A stretch of DNA of 38,401 nt from Candidatus Poribacteria bacterium (lineage in GTDB: Bacteria > Poribacteria > WGA-4E > WGA-3G): positions 1 to 38,401 of the forward strand of contig JAPPII010000019.1 of assembly GCA_028820845.1 (NCBI GenBank). Reading direction: 5' to 3'. How positions within the stretch are numbered: the first letter of the stretch is position 1; every line of letters starts with the position of its first letter. Shown one piece after another: positions 25,305-33,567 of the stretch. The notes beneath the pieces were generated by a model. It saw only the letters and a list, made by a program, of their open reading frames with translations. It ran no database searches and had not been told where the DNA came from. The translations under genes and the position numbers were made by a program.

Positions 25305-26621
25305 GTGGCAGAAAACAGATGCATACACACCGATTGCGAAGGATTTTATCGGCGCGACTTTCTGAAAGCGGGAGCACTCGGTCTTTTCGGGTTAAGTCTC
25401 ACAGACCTCTTCCGCCTTAAAGCACATGCCGCAACACCCCGTCGAGTGAAAGAAACCGCTACATCTGTTATCCTGGTGTGGTTAGGGGGCGGTCCCAGTC
25501 ATCTTGATATGTGGGACCTCAAACCCGAAGCACCTGAAGAAATTCGTGGGCTTTTCAAACCAATACCCACAAATGTCAACGGCATACAGATTAGTGAACA
25601 TCTCCCGAAACTTGCACAACAGACCGATAAGCTTTGTATCATCCGTTCGATGACCTCTCCAGAAGCTGCCCATGAGCGCGGCACGCACTACATGATGACG
25701 GGTTATCAACCACTACCCGGATTCGCTGTGCCGGGATATGGGGCAGTTGTCTCTAAACTCAAGGAACAGCGCAGTGCCTTGCCGCCATATATCGCTGTTC
25801 CCGCACCCGTTGCTTACGGTGGCGGCGGGTTCTTGGGCGCATCACTCGCACCTTTCTCACCCGGCGGAAATCCAGCGAGCAAGAACTTTAAAGTCCGTGA
25901 CCTACAACCGCCAAAAGAGGTCTCTTTTGAACGTGTCGAAAGACGGCGTTCTTTGAGGCAAGCCGTTGATGCTGCTTTCAAAAAATATGAGACGGGCAAC
26001 CCTACTGCCGAAGCGGTCGATGAATTCTACACCTCCGCTTATAACCTCATGAGTTCCACGGATGCCCGCGCCGCTTTTGATCTCAGCAACGAGACCAACA
26101 AGACACGTGACGCTTATCAACGCAACACCTTCGGGCAGAGCTGCCTCCTCGCGAGGAGACTCGTTGAAGCCGGCGTTAACTTTGTTACCGTCAGTAACGG
26201 TGGGTGGGACAATCACAACAACATCTTCTCATCGCTGCCGGGAAAACTCAACGGTTTCGATCAGACGATGGCTACTTTAATCGCCGATCTCAGTGAGCGC
26301 GGACTTTTGGAAACAACACTCGTCCTTGCTATGGGTGAGTTTGGCAGGACCCCTGTCATCAATCGAAATGGTGGGCGTGATCATCACTCCCGCGTCTTTT
26401 CGATGATGTTAGCCGGAGGCGGGGTCCAAGGTGGACAGGTCATCGGTGCTTCGGATCCACTCGCTATGGAACCCGCTGAAACCCCAGTCCGTCCGGAAGA
26501 CTTATCGGCGACACTCTATCAGGCACTCGGTATCGACTACAATGAACACCTCGAGTCGCCCGATGGCGTTCGCATTGTCCTCTCACGCGGTGGTAAGCCA
26601 ATTCGCGGACTCCTCGCGTAA
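25305..26621 (+). CDS. Tat-exported DUF1501 protein
   Basis: A 438-residue DUF1501 protein, alkaline-phosphatase/sulfatase-superfamily-like, common in Planctomycetes and relatives. The N-terminus has a twin-arginine signal (RRDFLKAGALGLFGLSLTDL) and probable cleavage after AHA. Conserved segments visible are VWLGGGPSHLDMWDLKP, PEAAHERGTHYMMTGY, a mid region GWDNHNN, LVLAMGEFGRTP, and GGRDHHSR, which would supply the metal-binding Asp and His residues. GTG 25305 follows AAAGGAG. The usual DUF1549/DUF1553 partner is absent nearby; a large CxxCH protein two kilobases downstream may take a comparable place. The natural substrate is not known. Confidence 0.88.
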   Translation: MAENRCIHTDCEGFYRRDFLKAGALGLFGLSLTDLFRLKAHAATPRRVKETATSVILVWLGGGPSHLDMWDLKPEAPEEIRGLFKPIPTNVNGIQISEHLPKLAQQTDKLCIIRSMTSPEAAHERGTHYMMTGYQPLPGFAVPGYGAVVSKLKEQRSALPPYIAVPAPVAYGGGGFLGASLAPFSPGGNPASKNFKVRDLQPPKEVSFERVERRRSLRQAVDAAFKKYETGNPTAEAVDEFYTSAYNLMSSTDARAAFDLSNETNKTRDAYQRNTFGQSCLLARRLVEAGVNFVTVSNGGWDNHNNIFSSLPGKLNGFDQTMATLIADLSERGLLETTLVLAMGEFGRTPVINRNGGRDHHSRVFSMMLAGGGVQGGQVIGASDPLAMEPAETPVRPEDLSATLYQALGIDYNEHLESPDGVRIVLSRGGKPIRGLLA

Positions 26622-26662
26622 TTAGTCATCAGGTCGCTACGTTTTCAGTTTATAGTTGTTAG

Positions 26663-26696
26663 TTATAGTGAATTCCATAATTAATTGGACACTTCT
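26663..26696. repeat. 34-nt dispersed repeat, copy 1
   Basis: The sequence from TTATAGTGAATTCC to GGACACTTCT is repeated at 31885-31918 with one mismatch. It may be an end of a decayed mobile element. Confidence 0.6.
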
Positions 26697-26703
26697 TTTG
26701 GAG

Positions 26704-26722
26704 CGCAAACTGTTAGTTTGCG
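26704..26722. repeat. Perfect hairpin repeat
   Basis: CGCAAACT-GTT-AGTTTGCG, an 8-bp perfect inverted repeat in the gap between DUF1501 and the WD40 gene, with related AAACTAACA sequence nearby. Confidence 0.5.
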
Positions 26723-26904
26723 GGTTCTCCAACCTGACACACAAACTAACAGGAATCAACGACAAGTGTTTACAGATTTTCGGGATTTGCTGTAAATCGT
26801 GTGGCAGGGGAAAGGGTCTCTAATTGCCACAACGACCTCTTAACTATTAACTATTGACTATCTACTGATTGCCAACCGCTAACAGCCATTGACGAGGATT
26901 CGCC

Positions 26905-28008
26905 ATGCGTAAAAGACTTCCCTATGTAGGAATGGTGCTGGCGGTGTTCTACACTGCCTTCGCAACGCCTCTCATCTCGGTTTCCGCTGAGCCGCTATCC
27001 CCGATTTGGTCCATTGAATTCAGTCCCGACGGCAAGACAATCGCTGTCGGGAAATATCAGTGGATTGAACTCTGGGACTTGGAGACGCAACGCCTTATTC
27101 ATACGTATGAACCACACGCTGGCGAAGTCCGAGGCCTCAAATTCTCGTCGCAAAATGCTTCCAATACCGAAAATCAGCAAGCAACACCTTTAAGGCTCTA
27201 TGCAAGCGGTGGGATCGCTGCGCAAAGCGGTGAAATACGGGTGTGGGATGTTGATTCTGAGGAGCTGATAGACAGCTTTGAGATTCACGGAGATACCATT
27301 GAATCTATTGCCCTCAATCCAAGCAGCACAACATTGCTCACTGCAAGTATGGATGAATTCAGTGCTGTCATTGATTTAACGCTACTCTCGGATGCTACGA
27401 CGCCGATAGACGAACACGCGAAATGGCTCACCCAACACGTTGGAAGGGTCCTCTGTACATTGTATCATCCTGAAGGCGCTTATTTCGTCACCGGTAGTGA
27501 GGATAAAACCATAAAGGTATGGCATCCCGACACCTTCAACGTCTTAGTGAACTTTGATGCGAATGATGATGCCGTCTATAGCCTCGCGTATTCCGCCAAT
27601 GAGGGTGTAATAGTCTCTGGCTCTGCTGATAACACTGTCCGGACTTGGCGTGTTGCGTCGGCTGAAAATGGCGAAGGGGTCCCGATGGAACAAGACGCGC
27701 TGCGAATGACTGGAGCACTTGTGCGAGAATATAATGGACATCAAGGTGCTATCTATAGTGTTGATTGTGGAATGGTCTCCAGGCGAGCAAATAATCGGAT
27801 GGCTGTCATCGCATCGGGGAGCGCAGACACTTCTGTAATTATATGGAATCTCCGTTCCGGCAACCGCTATAGGACCTTTGACGAATCAACCGATGCCGTT
27901 TATGCCGTCCAGCTTAGCCCGGACGGTGAACGCGTTGCCGCAGGCGGACGCGACGGTAAATTAAGAATATGGAATCTCCGAAAACGCACCTTAACCCACG
28001 AATTCTAA
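26905..28008 (+). CDS. Secreted WD40-repeat protein
   Basis: 367 residues with an N-terminal signal peptide (VGMVLAVFYTAFATPLISVSA) followed by about seven WD40 repeats, so probably one beta-propeller acting as a periplasmic or surface scaffold. Repeats visible include SIEFSPDGKTIAVGKYQWIE, GSEDKTIKVWHPDTF, GSADNTVRTWRV, GSADTSVIIWNLRSG and GGRDGKLRIWNLRK. No catalytic domain is fused. GAGG lies 10 nt before ATG 26905. Partner unknown; it lies among other exported proteins. Confidence 0.85.
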   Translation: MRKRLPYVGMVLAVFYTAFATPLISVSAEPLSPIWSIEFSPDGKTIAVGKYQWIELWDLETQRLIHTYEPHAGEVRGLKFSSQNASNTENQQATPLRLYASGGIAAQSGEIRVWDVDSEELIDSFEIHGDTIESIALNPSSTTLLTASMDEFSAVIDLTLLSDATTPIDEHAKWLTQHVGRVLCTLYHPEGAYFVTGSEDKTIKVWHPDTFNVLVNFDANDDAVYSLAYSANEGVIVSGSADNTVRTWRVASAENGEGVPMEQDALRMTGALVREYNGHQGAIYSVDCGMVSRRANNRMAVIASGSADTSVIIWNLRSGNRYRTFDESTDAVYAVQLSPDGERVAAGGRDGKLRIWNLRKRTLTHEF

Positions 28009-28097
28009 AGTTGGTTTGTCGTTTCCCTTCAGTTGTGATATACTTGTAACTATCCAGCTTGGTATGACTCAAAAGTAACACATTATAGGAGGAATTT

Positions 28098-28415
28098 ATG
28101 ACAAAGAGGAGATCAGATGAGAATATAACTAAGGGGTATGAAAACTATCTCGCTGAAAAAGAACAACAATATAGTAGAGAGTTATCTGAGGTAAGATCGC
28201 ACTTAGAGGAACGGGTTAAAGAAGTCAAGACAGACCTTGAGAAAGACATTAGAGAAGTCAAAACGGATCTCAAAGATGACCTTAAGGAAGCCAAGGCAGA
28301 TCTTAAAGGGGACCTCAAGGACATAAAAACCCAAGTAATGGGTTTAATGGTTCTCGGCGTTACAAGTCTTATTGCCCTCATAGGCATCATTGTTACCCTA
28401 CTTGTTCAAAAGTAG
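28098..28415 (+). CDS. Small tail-anchored coiled-coil protein
   Basis: 105 residues. Residues ~20-78 form a strongly charged coiled coil with a repeating EVKTDL(E/K)xD pattern, close to 11-residue repeats. Residues ~79-102 form one C-terminal hydrophobic segment (MGLMVLGVTSLIALIGIIVTLLV), so it is probably tail-anchored with the coil in the cytoplasm. AGGAGG precedes ATG 28098. Together with the next gene it may form a small two-gene unit (15-bp gap). I do not recognise a specific family; similar DUF-type coiled-coil membrane proteins are widespread. Confidence 0.7.
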   Translation: MTKRRSDENITKGYENYLAEKEQQYSRELSEVRSHLEERVKEVKTDLEKDIREVKTDLKDDLKEAKADLKGDLKDIKTQVMGLMVLGVTSLIALIGIIVTLLVQK

Positions 28416-28430
28416 CAAAGGAGATTAACG

Positions 28431-28739
28431 ATGTCAGAAAGAGCACCAGGATTTGAAGAATACATCCCTTCTCGTTTAGAATGGCTAACAGTCATGCTAA
28501 ATTCTCTGGTTCAATACGTCAATGCCGCGAATCAATCTGTTCAGTACATATACATCCCTGAAAACGATGGAAAGACGATTCTACTGCTTATCAAGCACGA
28601 CGATAATTTAGAACCAGAAAACTTAAAAACGTTTGAAGATAACGCTATAAATCTTGCAATGGATTTCGCGAAAAGTTACAAATGGGATTCGTGGATTAAC
28701 ATTCAAACGCAATTTGATCCTGCCTCTAAGCCTTCTTGA
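28431..28739 (+). CDS. Hypothetical cytoplasmic protein (102 aa)
   Basis: Unrecognised. It has no signal peptide or membrane segment. It is a compact alpha/beta-looking sequence with aromatic C-terminal part (KSYKWDSWINIQTQFDP). AAAGGAG stands 8 nt before ATG 28431, and it lies 15 bp after the coiled-coil gene, so cotranslation is likely. Confidence 0.65.
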   Translation: MSERAPGFEEYIPSRLEWLTVMLNSLVQYVNAANQSVQYIYIPENDGKTILLLIKHDDNLEPENLKTFEDNAINLAMDFAKSYKWDSWINIQTQFDPASKPS

Positions 28740-28787
28740 GAATTCAGAATTTGGGGTGAATGCACATCAATACTGGGGACTGTTCTC

Positions 28788-31700
28788 ATGAAACAATATA
28801 ATCTCACAATCTGCTCCGAAACCGCGTTACAAAAGCACAAGTCCTATCTCTGTTGTTTACCGATTTTCACGCTGTTGTTTGCTTTTGTCAGCGTGTTCGC
28901 ATTCGCACAAGGCACCCCGCGGCTCAATTCACTGTTTCCAGCCGGTGGACAACTCGGAACGACCGTTGAAATCGCCATCCAAGGTTCCGATTTAGAGGAC
29001 GCGCATACCCTCATCATTGAAGGAGATCCCGGAATTACCGCCCAACTTCACGCAGGCGGCGGCGAAGTCGATGATACCCATAAACCCGTCTTTGAGGCGA
29101 ATTGTGGGCAGTGCCACGAACTCCGATCCCCGAACAACCGATCAATGACACCGGCGCAGTGGCAGGCGACTGTTCAGCGGATGGTTACGGAAAAGGGCGC
29201 GGAAATCGGCACTGAGGCACAGACCCAAATTGTCGCCTACCTCACATCCGCAGCGAGAGCCAATGCCGGGTTAACCGCTGAGTTGACTATTGCACCCGAC
29301 GCACCTGTTGGGCTTCGCGAGGTCCGAATCGTCGGTAAGCACGGCACCTCCACCGCCTGGCCCTTTGAAGTGACCCAGATCCCAGATGTCGTTGAGACTG
29401 AATCGAATAACACCCCTGAAGCCGCTACTACTATAGAACTACCGAGCCTCATTAACGGGGTCATTAATCCGGGTGGCGACGCAGATTATTACGTCTTTGA
29501 GGGAACGCAAGGACAACGGTGCATATTTAGCGTTAAGGCGTATCGCCTCAACAATATCAGTCAACAATTCTTCAATCCGACAATCGCTATTTTCGATGCG
29601 AAAGGTGTCGAAATAGCGCGCAGCAACGGGTTCTACAGTCTTGATCCGCTGCTTGACGTGACGCTCCCTGCCAACGGTCCATATCTCCTCCGCATCCGAG
29701 ACCTATTATATCGCGGCAATCCAGATTCCGTTTATCGTCTAACAGGTGGCGTTCTGCCTTACAATACTTATCTTTTCCCAGCGGGCGGCACGGTCCCTGG
29801 TGCCGAGCGGCGACTCGAAGAAAATGCTGAAATGTTTTATGGACCGCCTACGCCTCCCGAACCTAACATTATTCAGTGTGTTGTTGGTGGTGAAAATCTC
29901 TCAGAAACCGACTGGCAAATCGAAGTAACCGCGGACGAGCAACCCGGACTCAAACAAGTCCGCACCCCCTACGGCATTTTCCCGTTCATCGTCAACACGC
30001 ACTCCGAGGTTGTTGAAGAACAGATTGAGTCCGAGTTCACGGTTGATGAGTTTGCTGTCCAAGCAGGCACGACACAATCCAATGAATCCCAAATCCTCTT
30101 TGAAACCAAATGTAGTGCCTGCCATGAGCTCCGTTCTCCGAGCAATCGCGCGCTCTCTACCGAGGAATGGGAACGCACAATTACACGCATGGCGAATAAA
30201 GAAAACGCCGATATTACACCCACAGAACGCGACCGAATCATCGCTTTCGTTGCCCAGGAAGCGCAACGGTTAGGGGAACTCATTGCCCGTCAACTTGAGC
30301 ACGCACAGCAAATCACAACGCCAGGGGCGGTCAGTGGACGCATCTCAGAACCCGGTGAGATAGATTACTATCGCTTCACCATTTCGGAAGGCACAAGCCT
30401 CGGTCCATGGTGGGTAATTTTTCCGTTTGATAACATCAACGAAACCGGATTTGATACCGTTTATCCACCTGAAACCGAGATTGACCTTGATAAAGAATAC
30501 ATCGGCAAAGACGGACGGAAAATCGGGTGGTATAAAACCGATAGAAGAGGCGAGAACGTCTTCTCAAACGTCCCTGAAGACGATGTCACAGGCTATGCCT
30601 TAACCTACCTTGAATCTGACCGAGATCAGAACTATCTTTTATCCCTCGGTTCTGACGATACAATCAAGATATGGGTGAACGACGAACTTGTTTTTAGCAA
30701 ATACGTCCACCGTCCGCTCCGTCGTGCCGATGATGTTATCCAACTGCCGGTCTCCAAGGGCAGGAATAAGATTCTCGTAAAAGTTACCAACGGATACGGA
30801 CCGTGGGGGTTCTTTGCAGATATAGGCGGGTATTCGCTGACCGCATCCGCTGAACTCCTGAACTCACCGCTCAGCCCATCCCTTACACTCCTTGATTCAG
30901 AGGGGCAGGTCTTAGCAAATAACGCAGGCATCGGCGGTAGACGCAACGCCATCATTGACTACAGTTTCAACCAACCCGGTGTATATGCTGTTCGCATTGA
31001 GGACATCGCTGGCAACGGGGGTGCCGGATACGTCTATCATTTAGATGTCCGTCCAACAACGCCCGATTTTGCTATCTCTGTGACACCCGATAACCCGAAT
31101 GTCGGGCGCGGCGGAACCGTCCTCTTGGAAGTTACACTCCAGCGGCGCGTCGGATTCACAGAGCCAATACGACTCTCTGTTGAAAACTTGCCACCGGGTA
31201 TCACCGCAAGTGAGGGCGCGATTCTCTCCAGCACAGGAGTCACGCAAGGATACATAACGCTGACTGCCGCACCCGATGCCGAGTTGACGCACCGCGTCGT
31301 TCAAGTCGTCGGTTCCGTTACAACGACTGCCGGTAACGAATACCAACGTGCCGCAATGCCGGTTGAAATCTATCGCATTCAGAACAACGATCAGACCGTT
31401 CAGCGGAAGAACGTCGTCGTCAGTATTACGGAAACGGCACCGATTATTCTCTCTACGATGTTAGGTAAAGATGGAAATTCCGAGGTCTCCACAGAACCCT
31501 TAGAAGTCGTCGTTACACCCGATGGAACGATTGACATCACCGTCAAAGTTACCCGACAGCGCGGGAATCGGCAGAACCTGAACCTCACTGCTGTCGGTCT
31601 ACCCTTAGGTGTGCGACTCCAGCGACGAACAACCGTTCTCCGAAGGAATCAGACCGAGGCGACCTTGACGCTTGTGCCGAATATTATTACCACTGGCACC

Positions 31701-31874
31701 GGGGGCAATCAGTTGCGGCGCAATCCTTTCGCCGGTACGCAGCAATCACTTCCCTATACCATCGTCATCAACGCAGCAGTTGGTCAGCGGCGCGTCGCCA
31801 GTAGCCCCGGCATTAAACTCTGGCTCGGAAACCCCAGCAACACGTCTCAAGAGGCACCACTCGGAGGGAATTAA
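28788..31874 (+). CDS. Large exported protein with two CxxCH motifs and PPC-like domains
   Basis: 1028 residues. An N-terminal hydrophobic signal (~19-43, ending AFAQG) is followed by an IPT/PPC-like beta domain. The first haem-c-type motif CGQCH is at residues 106-110, followed by an R.MTPAQWQATVQRM segment. The second, CSACH at 442-446, is followed by R.LSTEEWERTITRM. The pattern resembles the haem domain of quinohemoprotein amine dehydrogenase-like proteins. PPC-like regions (ESNNTPEAAT, DYYVF; SEPGEIDYYRF) lie after each motif, and a PA14/galactose-binding-like segment at ~540-680 precedes beta-sandwich repeats. The domain set recalls planctomycete surface proteins. Redox or structural role is unproven. 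Confidence 0.75.
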   Translation: MKQYNLTICSETALQKHKSYLCCLPIFTLLFAFVSVFAFAQGTPRLNSLFPAGGQLGTTVEIAIQGSDLEDAHTLIIEGDPGITAQLHAGGGEVDDTHKPVFEANCGQCHELRSPNNRSMTPAQWQATVQRMVTEKGAEIGTEAQTQIVAYLTSAARANAGLTAELTIAPDAPVGLREVRIVGKHGTSTAWPFEVTQIPDVVETESNNTPEAATTIELPSLINGVINPGGDADYYVFEGTQGQRCIFSVKAYRLNNISQQFFNPTIAIFDAKGVEIARSNGFYSLDPLLDVTLPANGPYLLRIRDLLYRGNPDSVYRLTGGVLPYNTYLFPAGGTVPGAERRLEENAEMFYGPPTPPEPNIIQCVVGGENLSETDWQIEVTADEQPGLKQVRTPYGIFPFIVNTHSEVVEEQIESEFTVDEFAVQAGTTQSNESQILFETKCSACHELRSPSNRALSTEEWERTITRMANKENADITPTERDRIIAFVAQEAQRLGELIARQLEHAQQITTPGAVSGRISEPGEIDYYRFTISEGTSLGPWWVIFPFDNINETGFDTVYPPETEIDLDKEYIGKDGRKIGWYKTDRRGENVFSNVPEDDVTGYALTYLESDRDQNYLLSLGSDDTIKIWVNDELVFSKYVHRPLRRADDVIQLPVSKGRNKILVKVTNGYGPWGFFADIGGYSLTASAELLNSPLSPSLTLLDSEGQVLANNAGIGGRRNAIIDYSFNQPGVYAVRIEDIAGNGGAGYVYHLDVRPTTPDFAISVTPDNPNVGRGGTVLLEVTLQRRVGFTEPIRLSVENLPPGITASEGAILSSTGVTQGYITLTAAPDAELTHRVVQVVGSVTTTAGNEYQRAAMPVEIYRIQNNDQTVQRKNVVVSITETAPIILSTMLGKDGNSEVSTEPLEVVVTPDGTIDITVKVTRQRGNRQNLNLTAVGLPLGVRLQRRTTVLRRNQTEATLTLVPNIITTGTGGNQLRRNPFAGTQQSLPYTIVINAAVGQRRVASSPGIKLWLGNPSNTSQEAPLGGN

Positions 31875-31884
31875 ACAAATCTCT

Positions 31885-31918
31885 TTATAGTGAATTCCAT
31901 AATTGATTGGACACTTCT
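31885..31918. repeat. 34-nt dispersed repeat, copy 2
   Basis: Second copy of the element at 26663-26696, with one mismatch. Its end overlaps the stop codon of the minus-strand TolB-like gene, which suggests that insertion of the element reshaped that gene's 3' end. Confidence 0.6.
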
Positions 31919-32888
31919 ATTGTACCACAAACTGTTGACTATAATTTTTCACGCGTGTTGATCGCTTCAGGACACCCCATTGCATCAATTGCATGTTTGA
32001 TCTCGGCGAAACAGAAAACGCCGTCGGTGCCCATTCAGGCGAAAAGTCCAAACCTAAATCATCCGTCAACTGACGCGGGTCGCCACCGGCTGCTTTGATA
32101 ACGTAAAGACTTCCATCCGCAATAGATACGAAGACAATTGACTGTCCATCAGGTGCCCATGACGGATCTTCACTCGCCAGCGTCCCATCCGTCAATTTTT
32201 GAACCTTTTTCCCATCTGTATCGACTGTGAACAACGTTGGCGTTGCCACACCGCCAAGTGCCTCACTGGAAAAGCAAATCTCTTTCCCGTTAGGTCCCCA
32301 TGCCGGGTGTGTCGCCGATACTTGCGTCAGTGCCTCCTGTTTTTCACCCTCAGCGGTCATCACGTGTATGCCACCGATACCGTCCTGGGTTGAGCGAAAC
32401 GCGATCCATTCTCCATCTGGCGACCATGTTGGGTTTGAGTTGTGACCACCTTTGCTTGTGAGTTTCTGGACCTTCTTCCCATTTGTATCCATCGTGTAGA
32501 TGTCTGTATCCGCCGCGTGATCGCGCCCTAAGTTAGAGGCGAAAGCAATTGTGCTGCCATCCGGGGACCAGGCTGGATCCAGATCGGTTGCTTTATCGTC
32601 TGTCAGCCGTCGTTGTTCTTTTGTGTTCAGTTCTATCACATAAATTTCTGGATTCCCGTCCCGTTCTGAGACATAAGCAATAAAACGTCCATCCGGCGAC
32701 CATGTTGGCGAATAGTCGTCAGCGCCGTGTTCCGTTAGGTTGATGAGATGTTCACCGTTCGTATCTATGATATAGATGTCAAGATTTCCCGCCCGATCAG
32801 AGGTAAAGGCGATATCTCCAGCACTCGATATGTTTATAGCGAATAGACTGAAAAGTATCAGTGGTAAATAAAAAAGTTTTTGTTTCAT
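31917..32888 (-). CDS. TolB-like beta-propeller protein (PD40 repeats)
   Basis: 323 residues with a signal peptide (LPLILFSLFAINISSA) and six or more PD40/TolB-type repeats of the form PTWSPDGRFIAYVSERDG, DPAWSPDGSTIAF, NPTWSPDGEWIAF, SPEWAPT. It is likely a periplasmic propeller. Full TolB has an N-terminal domain that is lacking here. AGGAGA precedes the start. The last ~25 residues (after FSPEWAPTAF) have no repeat character and run into the 34-nt repeat, so the C-terminus may be altered. Confidence 0.8.
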   Translation of the reverse strand: MKQKLFYLPLILFSLFAINISSAGDIAFTSDRAGNLDIYIIDTNGEHLINLTEHGADDYSPTWSPDGRFIAYVSERDGNPEIYVIELNTKEQRRLTDDKATDLDPAWSPDGSTIAFASNLGRDHAADTDIYTMDTNGKKVQKLTSKGGHNSNPTWSPDGEWIAFRSTQDGIGGIHVMTAEGEKQEALTQVSATHPAWGPNGKEICFSSEALGGVATPTLFTVDTDGKKVQKLTDGTLASEDPSWAPDGQSIVFVSIADGSLYVIKAAGGDPRQLTDDLGLDFSPEWAPTAFSVSPRSNMQLMQWGVLKRSTRVKNYSQQFVVQ

Positions 32889-33186
32889 TACTAAAATTTC
32901 TCCTACTGCAATAAATTTTGTACCCCTTATTTTTTATAGTACCCTATTTAGCATTGAAAAATCAATCTATTCGGTAGCGACATAGGGTCGTTTAGTTTTA
33001 TACATCTACTTTATATATGTGTCCATTTTCTTCTGTAGGAGCGAGCTGTGCTCGCGACATTGCGGCAAAAACGTTAGCATCTGTAAACGAAATGAAAATC
33101 AAATAGCCCTCGTGGCGACATTTGAAGTCATTCAGTTGACTTGTAAGAGAGATCTCCGAATCCCGATTCTGAGAATAAAAATAAAT
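32889..33186. other. Gap between TolB-like gene and rRNA promoters
   Basis: No gene recognised. The region holds the minus-strand ribosome site for the TolB-like gene and the second identical GTAGG hairpin repeat at 33035-33058. Confidence 0.5.
33035..33058. repeat. GTAGG-type hairpin repeat, copy A2
   Basis: Identical over 24 nt to 9109-9132, with GCGAG/CTCGC arms. Confidence 0.6.
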
Positions 33187-33215
33187 TTGACATTCTCTCG
33201 ATAGTGTGTTATCAT
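33187..33215 (+). promoter_or_regulatory. rRNA tandem promoter P1
   Basis: TTGACA (33187-33192), 17-bp spacer, TATCAT (33210-33215), preceded by the AAAATAAAT block that recurs before three later copies. Confidence 0.6.
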
Positions 33216-33245
33216 TAAAATCTGTGTCGTAAAATCAGATTTAAT

Positions 33246-33274
33246 TTGGCAAAAATTGTTTTTAATAGTATACT
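33246..33274 (+). promoter_or_regulatory. rRNA tandem promoter P2
   Basis: TTGGCA (33246-33251), 17-bp spacer, TATACT (33269-33274). Lacks the AAAATAAAT block of the others. Confidence 0.5.
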
Positions 33275-33294
33275 TCACATTCGGTAAAATAAAT

Positions 33295-33324
33295 TTGACA
33301 TTGTTGGCAACTTTGTGGTATACT
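33295..33324 (+). promoter_or_regulatory. rRNA tandem promoter P3
   Basis: TTGACA (33295-33300), 18-bp spacer, TATACT (33319-33324), with an AAAATAAAT upstream block like an UP element. Confidence 0.65.
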
Positions 33325-33391
33325 TAATCTCTATCGTGTGAGTGGCAATTCAGCAAAATCTACCTTTTTGGAAAATTTCTGAAAAATAAAT

Positions 33392-33420
33392 TTGACATTC
33401 ACAGATTTTTGTAGTATACT
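33392..33420 (+). promoter_or_regulatory. rRNA tandem promoter P4
   Basis: TTGACA (33392-33397), 17-bp spacer, TATACT (33415-33420), upstream AAAATAAAT block. It stands 15 bp before the tRNA-like element. Confidence 0.7.
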
Positions 33421-33435
33421 TAATATGCTCTTGTG

Positions 33436-33504
33436 GACCAACTGCTCAAAATAGGAGCGTCGGTTCTAAAAACCGAAGGCGAGGTGCAAATCCTCCCTTG
33501 GTCG
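33436..33504 (+). tRNA. tRNA-like element, probably a degenerate tRNA
   Basis: A 69-nt cloverleaf can be drawn. The acceptor stem GACCAA / TTGGTC gives six pairs and one C-C mismatch. One base leads to a D arm GCTC-AAAATAG-GAGC, then an anticodon arm TCGGT-TCTAAAA-ACCGA, a three-base variable region, and a T arm GAGG-TGCAAAT-CCTC. The loop places UAA at 34-36 but has C at position 33, the D loop lacks GG, and TGC replaces TTC in the T loop. The anticodon-stem surroundings (AGCGTCGGT...ACCGAAGG) resemble bacterial tRNA-Trp. It is therefore probably a decayed tRNA or a tRNA-shaped RNA without a normal decoding role. Promoter P4 would transcribe it. Confidence 0.45.
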
Positions 33505-33521
33505 ATTTTCGGAAAATAAAT

Positions 33522-33551
33522 TTGACATTTGTATCGTGATTGTGGTATACT
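33522..33551 (+). promoter_or_regulatory. rRNA tandem promoter P5
   Basis: TTGACA (33522-33527), 18-bp spacer, TATACT (33546-33551), AAAATAAAT upstream block. It is nearest to tRNA-Ala, leaving about 10 nt of leader. Confidence 0.7.
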
Positions 33552-33567
33552 TAAAAACATGCCACGT

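Noticed and set aside
33436-33504. Pyrrolysine or other suppressor tRNA
   Set aside because: The single base between stems, short variable region and CTA in the loop recall tRNA-Pyl, but a seven-base loop with a paired stem puts UAA, not CUA, at 34-36 and C at 33. No pylS-like gene is in the window.
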